Below, piece after piece: positions 29,569-38,127 of a DNA stretch of 64,000 nucleotides (the stretch's first letter is position 1; the number at the start of each line of letters is the position of its first letter). The translations under genes and the position numbers were made by a program. The stretch covers positions 62,001 through 126,000 of the forward strand of contig NZ_JAIOJZ010000010.1 of assembly GCF_020404845.1 (NCBI RefSeq), in the 5' to 3' direction. A model generated the notes under the pieces. It was not told the DNA's origin. It did no database searches and saw only the letters and a program-made list of their open reading frames with translations. This DNA comes from Streptomyces hyderabadensis. Its GTDB lineage: Bacteria; Actinomycetota; Actinomycetes; Streptomycetales; Streptomycetaceae.

Positions 29569-29934
29569 ATGAGTGAGACCCCTCCCGAATCCTCGGCGAA
29601 CCCCGACTTCGACGCCATGACCCGCGACATCGCCGAGGTCCCGGCGGTCGAGGTGATCGTGACGGTCGCCGTCAACCTGATGAGCGCCGCCGCCGTGAAG
29701 CTGGGCCTGACGGAGGAGGGCGAGGACCACAAGGACCTGGACGAGGCCCGCAAGCTGGTGCACGCGCTGGCCGGTCTGCTGGACGCGACCGCGACCGAGA
29801 TCAGCTCCTTCCACGCGGCACCGCTGCGCGACGGCCTGAAGTCGCTCCAGCTCGCCTTCCGCGAGGCCTCGCTGGTCCCGGACGAGCCGGGCCAGGGCCC
29901 CGGCGAGAAGTACACGGGCGCGGTCTACGGCTGA
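29569..29934 (+). CDS. DUF1844 family protein
   Basis: 121 residues. Core VPAVEVIVTVAVNLMSAAAVKLGL followed by DLDEARKLVHALAGLLDAT matches DUF1844, a small helical protein widespread in actinobacteria and often located beside infC. ATG 29569 lies 7 nt after TATCGT, so the mRNA is probably leaderless. Function unknown. Divergent from the infC operon. Confidence 0.9.
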   Translation: MSETPPESSANPDFDAMTRDIAEVPAVEVIVTVAVNLMSAAAVKLGLTEEGEDHKDLDEARKLVHALAGLLDATATEISSFHAAPLRDGLKSLQLAFREASLVPDEPGQGPGEKYTGAVYG

Positions 29935-29950
29935 CCGCCGCCCCGAGTCG

Positions 29951-30679
29951 TCACCGCACGTACAAGGGCTCGCCCGGCGGCGTCGCCCCGGCCGGCAGCA
30001 GTGCCAGGTCGAGGCCGCGCACCAGGCGGGCCCTCAGTGTGTCGTCGGCGGCCAGCCGCCCGGCGACGGCGCGGGCGGCCTTCGCCGCGTCGGCGTCCGG
30101 GTCCAGGACCAGCGCGAGCGTGCCGTCGGCGCGTCCCGGCCCGAGGTGGGCGCGGAGCACGGCGGGCTCGTCGGCCAGGGCGGCGCGCACGGCCCGGGCC
30201 ACGGCCGGGTCCGCCAGCGGGTCGGTGGTCGTACGTCCCTCGGCCAGTGCCAGCAGCACCGCTCCGGTCAGCTCGAACGGCACCGGCCCGGCCAGGTCCA
30301 GTACGACGGTGTCCGCCTTCTCGTGCGCGGCGGCCTGCAGCGCCTGGTGCACGGGTACGGCGACGGGGCGGGCCGCGGGGTCCCAGCGGGCGAGCGACTG
30401 AGTGGACGTGAAGGCGGGCAGCGCGGTGCGGTCACCGGCCTTCAGCGTCGGCACGGCCATGTCGCTGGTCTTCTCGCGGCGCAGCCCGTTCTCGTCCTCC
30501 TCCAGCTCGCCGAGTACGGCGACGACGGGTACGAGCAGCCGGGCACCCTTGAGCGCCGCCAGGACCGGGCCGACGGCGGCGCGGTCCTCGGCCCAGGCGG
30601 CGAGCGCGGCGCTCAGCCGGGGGTCGGCGGAGCCGTCGTCGTCGGAGAAGGCGGAGTCGGGGATGTTCTTGTTCGCCAC
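29951..30679 (-). CDS. SseB family protein
   Basis: 242 residues. The N-terminal half has the SseB_N pattern (DPRLSAALAAWAEDRAAVGPVLAALKGARLLVPVVAVLGE, DRTALPAFTSTQSLARWDP); the C-terminal half is an SseB_C-like alanine-rich domain. Members have no firm biochemical role. GTG 30679 (MANKNIPD) chosen because TAGGGT ends 7 nt upstream, giving a leaderless start; GTG 30685 two codons earlier is the alternative. Converges with the DUF1844 gene, 16 bp apart. Confidence 0.85.
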   Translation of the reverse strand: MANKNIPDSAFSDDDGSADPRLSAALAAWAEDRAAVGPVLAALKGARLLVPVVAVLGELEEDENGLRREKTSDMAVPTLKAGDRTALPAFTSTQSLARWDPAARPVAVPVHQALQAAAHEKADTVVLDLAGPVPFELTGAVLLALAEGRTTTDPLADPAVARAVRAALADEPAVLRAHLGPGRADGTLALVLDPDADAAKAARAVAGRLAADDTLRARLVRGLDLALLPAGATPPGEPLYVR

Positions 30680-30797
30680 GGTCACGACCCTATCGGGGGG
30701 CGCGCACGGCGTTCCTCACCGCCCTCTCAGGGACATCTGACCGGGATTTAACCTCCGCCCAACAGCGCGCACAGCAACCGCGTGGACGATCGCGGCC

Positions 30798-31766
30798 ATG
30801 GCATCCTCCAGAGCCCGGCGGGCGCGGCGGGCCCCGCGGCGGCGTACCCCGGTGTGGTCGGCCCTGGTCGCGTTCGCCGTCGTCGGTGCCACGGCCACCG
30901 GCGCGGTGTACTGGCAGGGCCACGCACGCCCGGGCGCGGACGGCGCCGTATCGTCGTCGTCCTCGGCACCCTCGGGCGGGGAGGCGGCGGTGGAGACGGT
31001 CGAGCCGGCGGAGCCGGTGGTGGACGACGACGCGCGACTGGCCGCGGCCATGGCGTCGGTGACGGTGCCGGACGGCGCCGAGGTGTCGGTGGCGGTGCTG
31101 GACCCGGACTCGGGCGGGAGCGCCTCGTACGGCACCGGCGCCTTCGACACGGCGAGCATCGTCAAGGTCGACATCCTGGCGGCGCTGCTGCTCCGGGCGC
31201 AGGACGCGGGGCGTTCCCTCACCGCGTCGGAGAAGGCGTACGCCACCGCGATGATCGAGAACAGCGACAACGACTCGGCGTCGGCGCTGTGGGAGGCAAT
31301 CGGGACGGCCGACGGGCTCGACGCCGCGAACGCACGCTTCGGGCTGACCGGCACCGAGGGCGGCGAGGGTCCGCTGTGGGGCCTGACCCGGACCACCGCC
31401 GCCGACCAGGTCGTGCTGCTGCGGCAGATCTTCGTGGCGGAGGGGTCGGCGTTGAGCGAGGCGTCGCGGACGTATGTGCGCGGGCTGATGGAGCGGATCG
31501 CGGACGGTCAGCGGTGGGGCGTGTCGGCGGCGGCCGACGCGGCCGGCGGGACGGACGGTTCGGCGTGGGCGCTGAAGAACGGCTGGCTGCAGCGCAGCAC
31601 CACCGGACTGTGGGTCGTCAACAGCATCGGGCGGGTGGAGAGCGGCGGCCACGGCTACCTGGTGGCGGTGGTGTCGCGGGGCAGCGGTACGCAGGCGGAG
31701 GGGATCTCGCTGACCGAGGCGGCGGCGCGGGCGGCGGTGTCGGTGTTCACGGACGAGGCGGCCTAG
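30798..31766 (+). CDS. Membrane-anchored beta-lactamase-fold serine hydrolase
   Basis: 322 residues. A very basic start ([16 protein letters not shown]) and one TM segment (ALVAFAVVGATATGAVY) anchor it outside the membrane, followed by a Ser-rich linker. The catalytic domain carries SxxK in ASIVKVD, SDN in ENSDNDSA, and KNGW as the KTG equivalent, so class A beta-lactamase/penicillin-binding-like. An E166-type residue is not obvious, so a peptidase or esterase role is as likely as beta-lactam hydrolysis. Confidence 0.85.
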   Translation: MASSRARRARRAPRRRTPVWSALVAFAVVGATATGAVYWQGHARPGADGAVSSSSSAPSGGEAAVETVEPAEPVVDDDARLAAAMASVTVPDGAEVSVAVLDPDSGGSASYGTGAFDTASIVKVDILAALLLRAQDAGRSLTASEKAYATAMIENSDNDSASALWEAIGTADGLDAANARFGLTGTEGGEGPLWGLTRTTAADQVVLLRQIFVAEGSALSEASRTYVRGLMERIADGQRWGVSAAADAAGGTDGSAWALKNGWLQRSTTGLWVVNSIGRVESGGHGYLVAVVSRGSGTQAEGISLTEAAARAAVSVFTDEAA

Positions 31767-31782
31767 GAACCTCTCCGGCTGG

Positions 31783-32964
31783 TCAGAAGTCGTCGCGGCG
31801 TTCGCGGCGCCCCCGCCACAGGACCACGGCCGCGACCACCAGGACGCCGCCCGCGCTGCCCGCCAGGGGCGCGGCCCAGGCGGAGGTGGCGTCGTCGGAG
31901 GCGGGGGCGTCCGGTCCCGGGCCGAAGTAGTCGTCGCCGTACGCCGCCGCCTTCAGGCCCTCCGGCTTCAGCCGTCCGGCCGCCTCGATGGCGGCGGCCG
32001 GGTCGACGAAGCCGAAGCCGCGCGAGTCGTCGCGGCCCTCGGCCGGGGCGTTGCGGGCGGTGTCCTCCAGGACGTCCTTGACCTGGGCCGGGGTGAGGTC
32101 CGGGTGGGCCGCCTTCACCAGGGCGGCGGCGCCGGAGACGAAGGCGGAGGCGGCGCTGGTGCCCCAGCCCTCGTAGTAGCGGTGGTCGGGGTCGGCGATG
32201 ATCACGTCGACGCCGGGGGCGCTGACCGTGGCGTACCAGCGGCGGGTGGAGAAGGAGGCGCGGGTGCCGTAGCGGTCGACGGCGGTCGCCGCGATCACGC
32301 CCGGGTAGGCGGCCGGGTAGGAGATGTGGTCGCCCTTCTCGCCGCCGTTGCCGGCCGAGGCGACGACGACCACGCCCTTCTTCAGGGCGTACTGGATGGC
32401 CTCGTCCTCGGCCGGCTCGGGGTGGGCGGAGGCGGAGTCGTCGCCCAGGGAGAGGTTGATGATGTCGGCGCCGTGGTCGGCGGCCCACCGGATGCCCTCG
32501 GCCAGGGCGTTGCCGCGGGTCTTGCGGGCCTTGGCACGGGAGGGGTCGCCGTCCTCCAGGATCACCCGCAGGGGGAGGATCTTGGCCTCCGGGGCGATGC
32601 CCATGACGCCCTCGGCGTTGCCGGCGCCGTGTCCGTGGCCGGCGATGATCCCGGCCATGGCGGTGCCGTGCCGGGCCCAGGAGCGGTCGCCCTCGCTCGC
32701 GCCGAAGCCGACCAGGTCCTTGCCGGTGAGGACGTTGCCGGTCAGGTCGGGGTGGTCGGCCTCGACGCCGGTGTCCAGGACGGCGACGGTGACGCCCGCG
32801 CCCTTGGTGGTGCGCCACGCCTCCTGGGTGTGCATGGCGTCCAGGGCCCACTGCTGGGCGCGGATGCCGTCGGCGTGCGCGGCGGGGGCCGGGACGAGGG
32901 CGAGGGCGGCGGCGAGGAGCAGGCTCAGGGCGCCGGTCCCGCGGCGGAGGTCGGCGGGGGTCAC
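31783..32964 (-). CDS. Subtilisin-family protease with C-terminal anchor (mycosin-like)
   Basis: 393 residues. Signal peptide (LSLLLAAALALVPAPAAHA), S8 catalytic triad Asp64 (AVLDTGVEADHPDL), His99 (RHGTAMAGIIAG) and Ser270 (GWGTSAASAFVSGAAAL), with oxyanion Asn206 (ASAGNGG). C-terminal TM (~362-383) and basic tail. This is the layout of mycosins, membrane proteases associated with type VII secretion, though no ESX genes are in the window. GTG 32964 overlaps the preceding gene by 4 nt (GTGA), so the two are coexpressed and probably act together. Confidence 0.9.
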   Translation of the reverse strand: MTPADLRRGTGALSLLLAAALALVPAPAAHADGIRAQQWALDAMHTQEAWRTTKGAGVTVAVLDTGVEADHPDLTGNVLTGKDLVGFGASEGDRSWARHGTAMAGIIAGHGHGAGNAEGVMGIAPEAKILPLRVILEDGDPSRAKARKTRGNALAEGIRWAADHGADIINLSLGDDSASAHPEPAEDEAIQYALKKGVVVVASAGNGGEKGDHISYPAAYPGVIAATAVDRYGTRASFSTRRWYATVSAPGVDVIIADPDHRYYEGWGTSAASAFVSGAAALVKAAHPDLTPAQVKDVLEDTARNAPAEGRDDSRGFGFVDPAAAIEAAGRLKPEGLKAAAYGDDYFGPGPDAPASDDATSAWAAPLAGSAGGVLVVAAVVLWRGRRERRDDF

Positions 32965-34814
32965 GACGGGTGCTCCGTGGGTGCGCCGACGTGTCCGCGC
33001 AGGGCGCGTTCGACGCGGTCGGCGAGGCCCTGCGCCTCGTGGCCGAGACCGGCCTGGGCGGGCGCCGACGCGGCGCCGGACTCGACGGCCTCCTCGGCGG
33101 GTTCGGGTTCGTCGACGGTGCGGCCGTCGGCCCAGCCGGACACGGCGTAGACGACGACGGGGGCATCGGTGAGGACGGACACGGTCCAGGCGGCGCGCTG
33201 CGGTGCGCCGAAGTCCGCGGCAACGGTGTCCTTGGCCGCGTACGGCAGCGGCATGAGGTCCTCCCGGCGGCCCAGGCCCTCCTTCTCGAACCGGTCCGCC
33301 AGCGCGGTCATGGCGGCGGCGTCGGCCTTGGTGAAGAGCAGACCGACGGTGGTGACGTAGCTCTGGGTGGCGTCGGTGTAGGTGGCGCGCAGCAGGCGGG
33401 AGCACCCGACCGGGTCGAGCACCTTGGCGAGGAGCCGGTCGAAGGCGCCGGCGCAGTCGCCGTCCGGGGCGACGGCGACCCGCGTCCAGGTGCGGTCGGC
33501 TCCGCCGGGTCCCGCGCCCTTGCCCTGGACGGTGGGCGGGAACAGCTGGTCGACGGGCACGCTGTGCCACAGGTCGCCGGCCGCGGTGTACGCGCTGCGC
33601 GCGCCCTCGTCCCCGGAGTCGTCGGCGAGCCAGCTGCCGGTGACCGCCCCGGTGAGGAGCCCCACCCCGAGCACGAGGCAGACGGCGGCGGCGACGGCCT
33701 GCGGCCGCGGACGCCCGCCGAGCGGACGCGGCCGGGCCGACCCGTCGTACCCCTCGGGCTCCCCGAACGAGACCCGGGGCCTTGGGTCGTGCGGGCTGCT
33801 CCAGGAGAGGGCCGGGTCGGGGGTGCGGGGGGCTGCGGGGCCGGAGGGCGGGACGGCTGCCCGGGGCGCGGGAACGTCCGTTGCGGCCACCGTCTCCGCT
33901 TCCGGCGCCGCCGGGACCGGGCGCAGGCGTGCGGTCGTCTCCGTCGGGGTCTGTGCGGGAGCGCCGGGACGGCGGGACGGTGCCACCGCCGCGCCACCGC
34001 CGCGCGGGGCGTCCCGGCCGACGGTCGGGGCGGCGTCGGGGAAGCGGGCGGAGGGGCTGGGCGGAGGGGCGGCGGCGTCGGCGGACCGGGAGTCGGCGAG
34101 CCGGAAGCGCGGGTAGCGGGTCCGGGCACCGGGACCCGTGGCGTCCCCGTCCCGGCCGTCGTCCGGGGCCGTGGACGCGCCCCCACGGCCGTCGCCGCCC
34201 GCCGTGGGCGCGGGCGCGCCGGCCCCGCCGGTACGCCGAGGCGCCCCGGGCTCCGCGGCCTCGCCGCGCTCCCCCGTCGGCGCCTGGGCCGGGCGGGGAG
34301 GAACACCGGGACGGGGCGGGGTCCCCGGGCGCGGCGGCACCGACGAACGCGGCACCGCCGCCCGGGACGAGACATCCGGACCCGACCCGGTCTCCGGGCC
34401 GGACGCGGCCTGGGCACCGGCCGACGTCCGCGCTCCGGAAGCGGCCCCCGGCCGGGGCTCGGACACCGAACGGGAAGCGCCACCGAAACCGGGCACCGAC
34501 TCCGGTCCCGGCGCAGGCTCGCGCCCGGGACGGGGCGGTGCCGGCCGGCCGAACGACGTGGCGGGATCGGGCGCGGAGCCGGAACGGTCCGAGGGCTCCG
34601 GGCCGGGAGCCGCGTCCGGACCCCACGCCGACCCCGGCACCGGTGCGCCCCCGGCGGCGGCAGCCGGTCGGGGCGTCTCGTTCGTGCCCGGCGTGGGTGC
34701 GGAAGGCGGTCCGGGGTCCGTGTCCGGCGGCGCCTCGGGACGGGGCGGGGTCTGCGGGCGGGGCGGTGCTGCGGGGTGCGGGGGAAGGGCGGCGCGGCGC
34801 GCTTCCGTGCTCAT
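32961..34814 (-). CDS. Pro/Ala-rich single-TM protein, partner of the mycosin-like protease
   Basis: 617 residues. Residues 1-~400 are low-complexity Pro/Ala/Gly (PPRPQTPPRPEAPP-type) and presumably disordered in the cytoplasm. One TM (~415-435, AVAAAVCLVLGVGLLTGAVTGSWL) and a ~180-residue outer domain follow (DLWHSVPVDQLFPPTVQGKG, CSRLLRATYTDATQSYVTTVGLLFTKADAAAMTALADRFEKEG). No family recognised. ATG 34814 is the first start before the repetitive region; the exact start is uncertain because the composition hides signals. Translationally coupled to the protease. Confidence 0.8.
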   Translation of the reverse strand: MSTEARRAALPPHPAAPPRPQTPPRPEAPPDTDPGPPSAPTPGTNETPRPAAAAGGAPVPGSAWGPDAAPGPEPSDRSGSAPDPATSFGRPAPPRPGREPAPGPESVPGFGGASRSVSEPRPGAASGARTSAGAQAASGPETGSGPDVSSRAAVPRSSVPPRPGTPPRPGVPPRPAQAPTGERGEAAEPGAPRRTGGAGAPAPTAGGDGRGGASTAPDDGRDGDATGPGARTRYPRFRLADSRSADAAAPPPSPSARFPDAAPTVGRDAPRGGGAAVAPSRRPGAPAQTPTETTARLRPVPAAPEAETVAATDVPAPRAAVPPSGPAAPRTPDPALSWSSPHDPRPRVSFGEPEGYDGSARPRPLGGRPRPQAVAAAVCLVLGVGLLTGAVTGSWLADDSGDEGARSAYTAAGDLWHSVPVDQLFPPTVQGKGAGPGGADRTWTRVAVAPDGDCAGAFDRLLAKVLDPVGCSRLLRATYTDATQSYVTTVGLLFTKADAAAMTALADRFEKEGLGRREDLMPLPYAAKDTVAADFGAPQRAAWTVSVLTDAPVVVYAVSGWADGRTVDEPEPAEEAVESGAASAPAQAGLGHEAQGLADRVERALRGHVGAPTEHPS

Positions 34815-35114
34815 GCACCCCCCGTTTCCTCGGGCCCCGGCCCGTCGCTCCGACACGGACCGGAGACGGTGGTCCCGGCCGCGGTCTCCTGCCCGGCCCG
34901 GCGCGGAACCGATCCGTCCCGGGCACGCATACCCGCTCGGGCGGACCGCCATCCCGGCGCGGGCTCCCGGCCCGGCCGCCGGGGTCGGGCCCGCCGTGCG
35001 TGCGCGTCACTCTACGGCGTGACCCCGCCGGAGGGGGAACCAGTCCGCCCGCCCGTGGCATTGGCCCGGATCGTCCCCCTACCCCGCGGTAATCCTGTCT
35101 GGCAGGCTGCCGTC
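34815..35114. other. 300-bp divergent intergenic region
   Basis: Separates the Pro-rich protein gene (minus) from the PLP enzyme gene (plus). Contains GC-rich inverted repeats such as CGGTGGTCCCGGCCGCGG but no convincing promoter, operator or small gene. Confidence 0.4.
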
Positions 35115-36323
35115 ATGACCGCACGCGCCGCCGACCGGGCCCGCTACGACCGGGCCACCGCCCATCTGGACGCCCCCGTGGCGATCGTGGACCTGGAGGC
35201 CTTCGACGCCAACGCGGACGACCTGGTCCGCCGGGCCGGCGGGAAGCCGGTCCGGGTCGCCAGCAAGTCCGTACGCTGTCGTGCGCTGCTGGAACGGGTC
35301 CTGGCCAGGGACGGCTTCGCGGGCGTGATGTCGTTCACGCTGGCCGAGTCCCTGTGGCTGGCGCGCTCCGGTTTCGAGGACGTGCTGCTCGCCTATCCGT
35401 CGGCGGACCGCGCCGGGTACGCCGAACTGACCGCCGATCCCAAGCTCGCCTCCGCCGTGACGGTGATGGTCGACGACGTGGCCCAGCTGGACCTCGTCGA
35501 CGCGGCGCGCGACGGCGACGGCGGCCGGGAAGTCGTGCGGGTGTGTCTGGAGTTGGACACCTCGCTGAAGCTGCTCGGGGGCCGGGTGCGGGTCGGCGCC
35601 CGGCGCTCGCCGCTGCACTCCCCCGCCGAGGTCGCCGACCTGGCCCGCGCGGTGGCCCGTCGGCCCGGGTTCGAGGTCGTCGGCATCATGGCGTACGAGG
35701 GTCATGTGGCGGGGGTCGGGGACGCGGTGGCGGGGCGGCCGTTGCGGTCGCGTGCCGTGCGGCTGATGCAGGCCGCCGCCCGCCGGGAACTGGCCGAGCG
35801 GCGGGCGGCCGTGGTACGGGCGGTCCGCGCGGTGGTGCCCGGCCTGGAGTTCGTCAACGGCGGCGGTACGGGCAGCGTGCAGCACACCGCCGCCGAGGAC
35901 GCGGTGACGGAGATCGCGGCCGGTTCGGGGCTGTACGTGCCGCGGCTGTTCGACAACTACACGTCGTTCAGCGGTCGTCCGGCGGCGCTGTTCGCCCAGC
36001 CCGTCGTACGGCGGCCGGGCGTCGGCGTGGTGACCGTGCTCGGCGGCGGCTATCCGGCCTCCGGCGCGGCCGGGGCCGACCGGCTGCCGGTGCCCTATCT
36101 GCCCGAGGGCCTGCGCTACGACCCCCAGGAGGGACCGGGCGAGGTGCAGACGCCGCTGCTGGGCTCGCCCGCCGACGACCTGCTGATCGGCGACAAGGTG
36201 TGGTTCCGGCACGCCAAGGCCGGGGAGCTGTGCGAGCGGTTCGAGGCGTTGCAGCTGGTGGAAGGGGACGCGGTGACGGCCACGGTGCCGACGTACCGGG
36301 GCGAGGGGCACACCTTCCTGTAG
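35115..36323 (+). CDS. Fold-type III PLP enzyme (D-threonine aldolase/amino-acid deaminase-like)
   Basis: 402 residues. N-terminal alanine-racemase-like barrel: PVAIVDLEAFDANADDLVRRAGGKPVRVASKSVRCRALLERVL, where Lys in ASKSVR is the PLP Schiff-base lysine. C-terminal domain has the metal-binding H..C-like region FRHAKAGELCERFEALQLVEGD, as in DSD1/D-threonine aldolase family members. Acts on a D-amino or hydroxy-amino acid; exact substrate unknown. ATG 35115 is the first codon of the homologous region. Confidence 0.85.
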   Translation: MTARAADRARYDRATAHLDAPVAIVDLEAFDANADDLVRRAGGKPVRVASKSVRCRALLERVLARDGFAGVMSFTLAESLWLARSGFEDVLLAYPSADRAGYAELTADPKLASAVTVMVDDVAQLDLVDAARDGDGGREVVRVCLELDTSLKLLGGRVRVGARRSPLHSPAEVADLARAVARRPGFEVVGIMAYEGHVAGVGDAVAGRPLRSRAVRLMQAAARRELAERRAAVVRAVRAVVPGLEFVNGGGTGSVQHTAAEDAVTEIAAGSGLYVPRLFDNYTSFSGRPAALFAQPVVRRPGVGVVTVLGGGYPASGAAGADRLPVPYLPEGLRYDPQEGPGEVQTPLLGSPADDLLIGDKVWFRHAKAGELCERFEALQLVEGDAVTATVPTYRGEGHTFL

Positions 36324-36344
36324 CGGGGCCCCTGTGCGGGCGGG

Positions 36345-37307
36345 TCAGTCCGTCGGGCCGATGCCGCTGCCCACGCCGCCGCCGGTGTCCGCGTCGCCGA
36401 TGGGCCGGATACCCTTGGTGATCTTGTCCATGTCGGCCAGCGGCGGCCCGTCCTCGCCGGCGTCGAAGACGTAGCGGACGAGGATCGGGGACTCGGTGCC
36501 GACGGTGGAGGGGAACACCATCGACTGCACGTAGCCGCCGGGCCCCTCGGCCGTCCTCACCCGCCAGCGCACGTAGTACCCGGCGCGTCCGACGACCGCG
36601 ACGGGGCCGGACGCCACCTCCTGGTGGGACTCGATGCCGCCGAAGGGCTTGTTGCCGATCAGGTCGCGGTCGTAGGCGTCGTCGGCCGCGTCCTCGATGT
36701 CCTGCTCGGCCAGGACCTTCGGGGAGGACTCGGCGTTCGCGGTGACGGTGCGGGAGACGACGAGGCCGTGCCGGCACACGCTGCCGTCGGCGGGGCAGTC
36801 GTAGGTGCCGTCGGTGGTCATCATGACGTCGTCCTCGGCGACGTACTTGGGCGGGACCCAGCCGTCCGGCAGCGGAAAGGTGACGCCGTTGAGCTGGTCC
36901 TCGACCACGGCCGGGTCGTCGGCGGAGGACGCGGACGCGGTCGGTGAGGGGGACGGCGGGTCGCTGACCGGCGCGGGGTCGGTGCTGGTCGCCGTGACCG
37001 GCGGGGTCTGCGTCCGCGGGCTGCCGCCGTCGTCCTCGCCCAGCACGAACACGCCGGTGACGATCGCCGCGACCAGTACGGCCGCGGCGACGGTGACGGC
37101 GACGGCCTTGCCGCGTCCGCCGGTGCCGGCCCCCTGGCCGAGTCCCGGACCGGGAGTCGGAGCGGGTGCCGGGGCGCCCACCGCGGGCCCGAATCCGACG
37201 GGCTCGGGGGCGCGGCGGTGCTCCGTCCAGGCCGTGCCGTCCCACCACCGTTCCTGGTGGGGGGCCGACGGGTCGCGGTACCAGCCGGGCGGCGGCGTCA
37301 TGCTCAT
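36345..37307 (-). CDS. DUF2510 membrane protein
   Basis: 320 residues. An N-terminal DUF2510 (PPGWYRDPSAPHQERWWDGTAWTEH), Pro-rich linker, one TM (~67-88, AVAVTVAAAVLVAAIVTGVFVLG), a Ser/Thr/Pro stalk and a ~170-residue extracytoplasmic domain (NGVTFPLPDGWVPPKYV..., CPADGSVCRHGLV with two cysteines). DUF2510 modules occur at cytosolic ends of actinobacterial membrane proteins; the outer domain is unassigned. Minus strand, tail-to-tail with the PLP enzyme gene. Confidence 0.88.
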   Translation of the reverse strand: MSMTPPPGWYRDPSAPHQERWWDGTAWTEHRRAPEPVGFGPAVGAPAPAPTPGPGLGQGAGTGGRGKAVAVTVAAAVLVAAIVTGVFVLGEDDGGSPRTQTPPVTATSTDPAPVSDPPSPSPTASASSADDPAVVEDQLNGVTFPLPDGWVPPKYVAEDDVMMTTDGTYDCPADGSVCRHGLVVSRTVTANAESSPKVLAEQDIEDAADDAYDRDLIGNKPFGGIESHQEVASGPVAVVGRAGYYVRWRVRTAEGPGGYVQSMVFPSTVGTESPILVRYVFDAGEDGPPLADMDKITKGIRPIGDADTGGGVGSGIGPTD

Positions 37308-37338
37308 CCCGGCACTGTAGGACGCCGTGCCCGGGGTT

Positions 37339-38121
37339 CTACAGCGGTGTGACGTACGCCCCGGAGATCCCGCCGTCGACCAGGAAGTCCGTGGCGTTGA
37401 CGAAGGAGGAGTCGTCGCTGGCCAGGAAGGCGACCGCGGCGGCGATCTCCTCGGCCTCGGCGAACCGGCCCACCGGGATGTGCACCAGGCGGCGCGCGGC
37501 CCGCTCCGGGTCCTTGGCGAACAGCTCCTGCAGGAGCGGGGTGTTGACCGGTCCCGGGCACAGCGCGTTGACGCGGATGCCCTCCCGGGCGAACTGCACG
37601 CCCAGTTCCCGGGACATGGCGAGGACCCCGCCCTTGGAGGCGGTGTACGAGATCTGCGAGGTGGCCGCGCCCATCCGGGCCACGAAGGACGCGGTGTTGA
37701 TGATGGACCCCCGGCCCTGGCGGCGCATGTAGGGGATGGCTGCCTTGCAGCACAGGTAGACGGAGGTGAGGTTGACCTCCTGGACGCGCTTCCACGCCTC
37801 CAGCCCCGTCTCCAGGATGGAGTCGTCGTCGGGCGGCGAGATACCGGCGTTGTTGAACGCGACGTCGACGCTGCCGTAGGTGTCGTACGCCGCCGCGAAC
37901 AGCGCCTCGACCTGCTCGGGGTCGGTGACGTCGGCCTTGACGAAGATGCCGCCGGTCGCCTCGGCCGCGGCCTTGCCCCGGGCCTCGTCCACGTCGCCGC
38001 AGACGACGTGGGCGCCCTCGGAGGCGAGCCTGCGGGCGGTGGCGAGTCCGATGCCGCTGCCCGCGCCCGTGACGACGGCGCTGCGGCCGACCAGGCGTCG
38101 GCAGATGATGTCCTCGGTCAT
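37339..38121 (-). CDS. Short-chain dehydrogenase/reductase
   Basis: 260 residues, classical SDR. NAD(P)-binding TGAGSGIGLATARRL, NNAG in DVAFNNAGISPP, catalytic Ser in INTASF, and YxxxK as YTASKGG. Asp at VCGDVDEARG favours NAD. Last gene of glnA4-ALDH-SDR (6 bp after the aldehyde dehydrogenase), so it probably oxidises or reduces an intermediate of the same amine catabolic route. Confidence 0.93.
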   Translation of the reverse strand: MTEDIICRRLVGRSAVVTGAGSGIGLATARRLASEGAHVVCGDVDEARGKAAAEATGGIFVKADVTDPEQVEALFAAAYDTYGSVDVAFNNAGISPPDDDSILETGLEAWKRVQEVNLTSVYLCCKAAIPYMRRQGRGSIINTASFVARMGAATSQISYTASKGGVLAMSRELGVQFAREGIRVNALCPGPVNTPLLQELFAKDPERAARRLVHIPVGRFAEAEEIAAAVAFLASDDSSFVNATDFLVDGGISGAYVTPL

Positions 38122-38127
38122 GAGTGG

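Noticed and set aside
32970..35114. Plus-strand open frame continuing upstream of the PLP enzyme
   Set aside because: Antisense to the Pro-rich membrane protein, with Arg/Gly-rich meaningless translation; the enzyme begins at ATG 35115.
34815..35114. Promoter assignment for the PLP enzyme and Pro-rich protein genes
   Set aside because: No -10 or operator element stands out above the background of GC-rich repeats.
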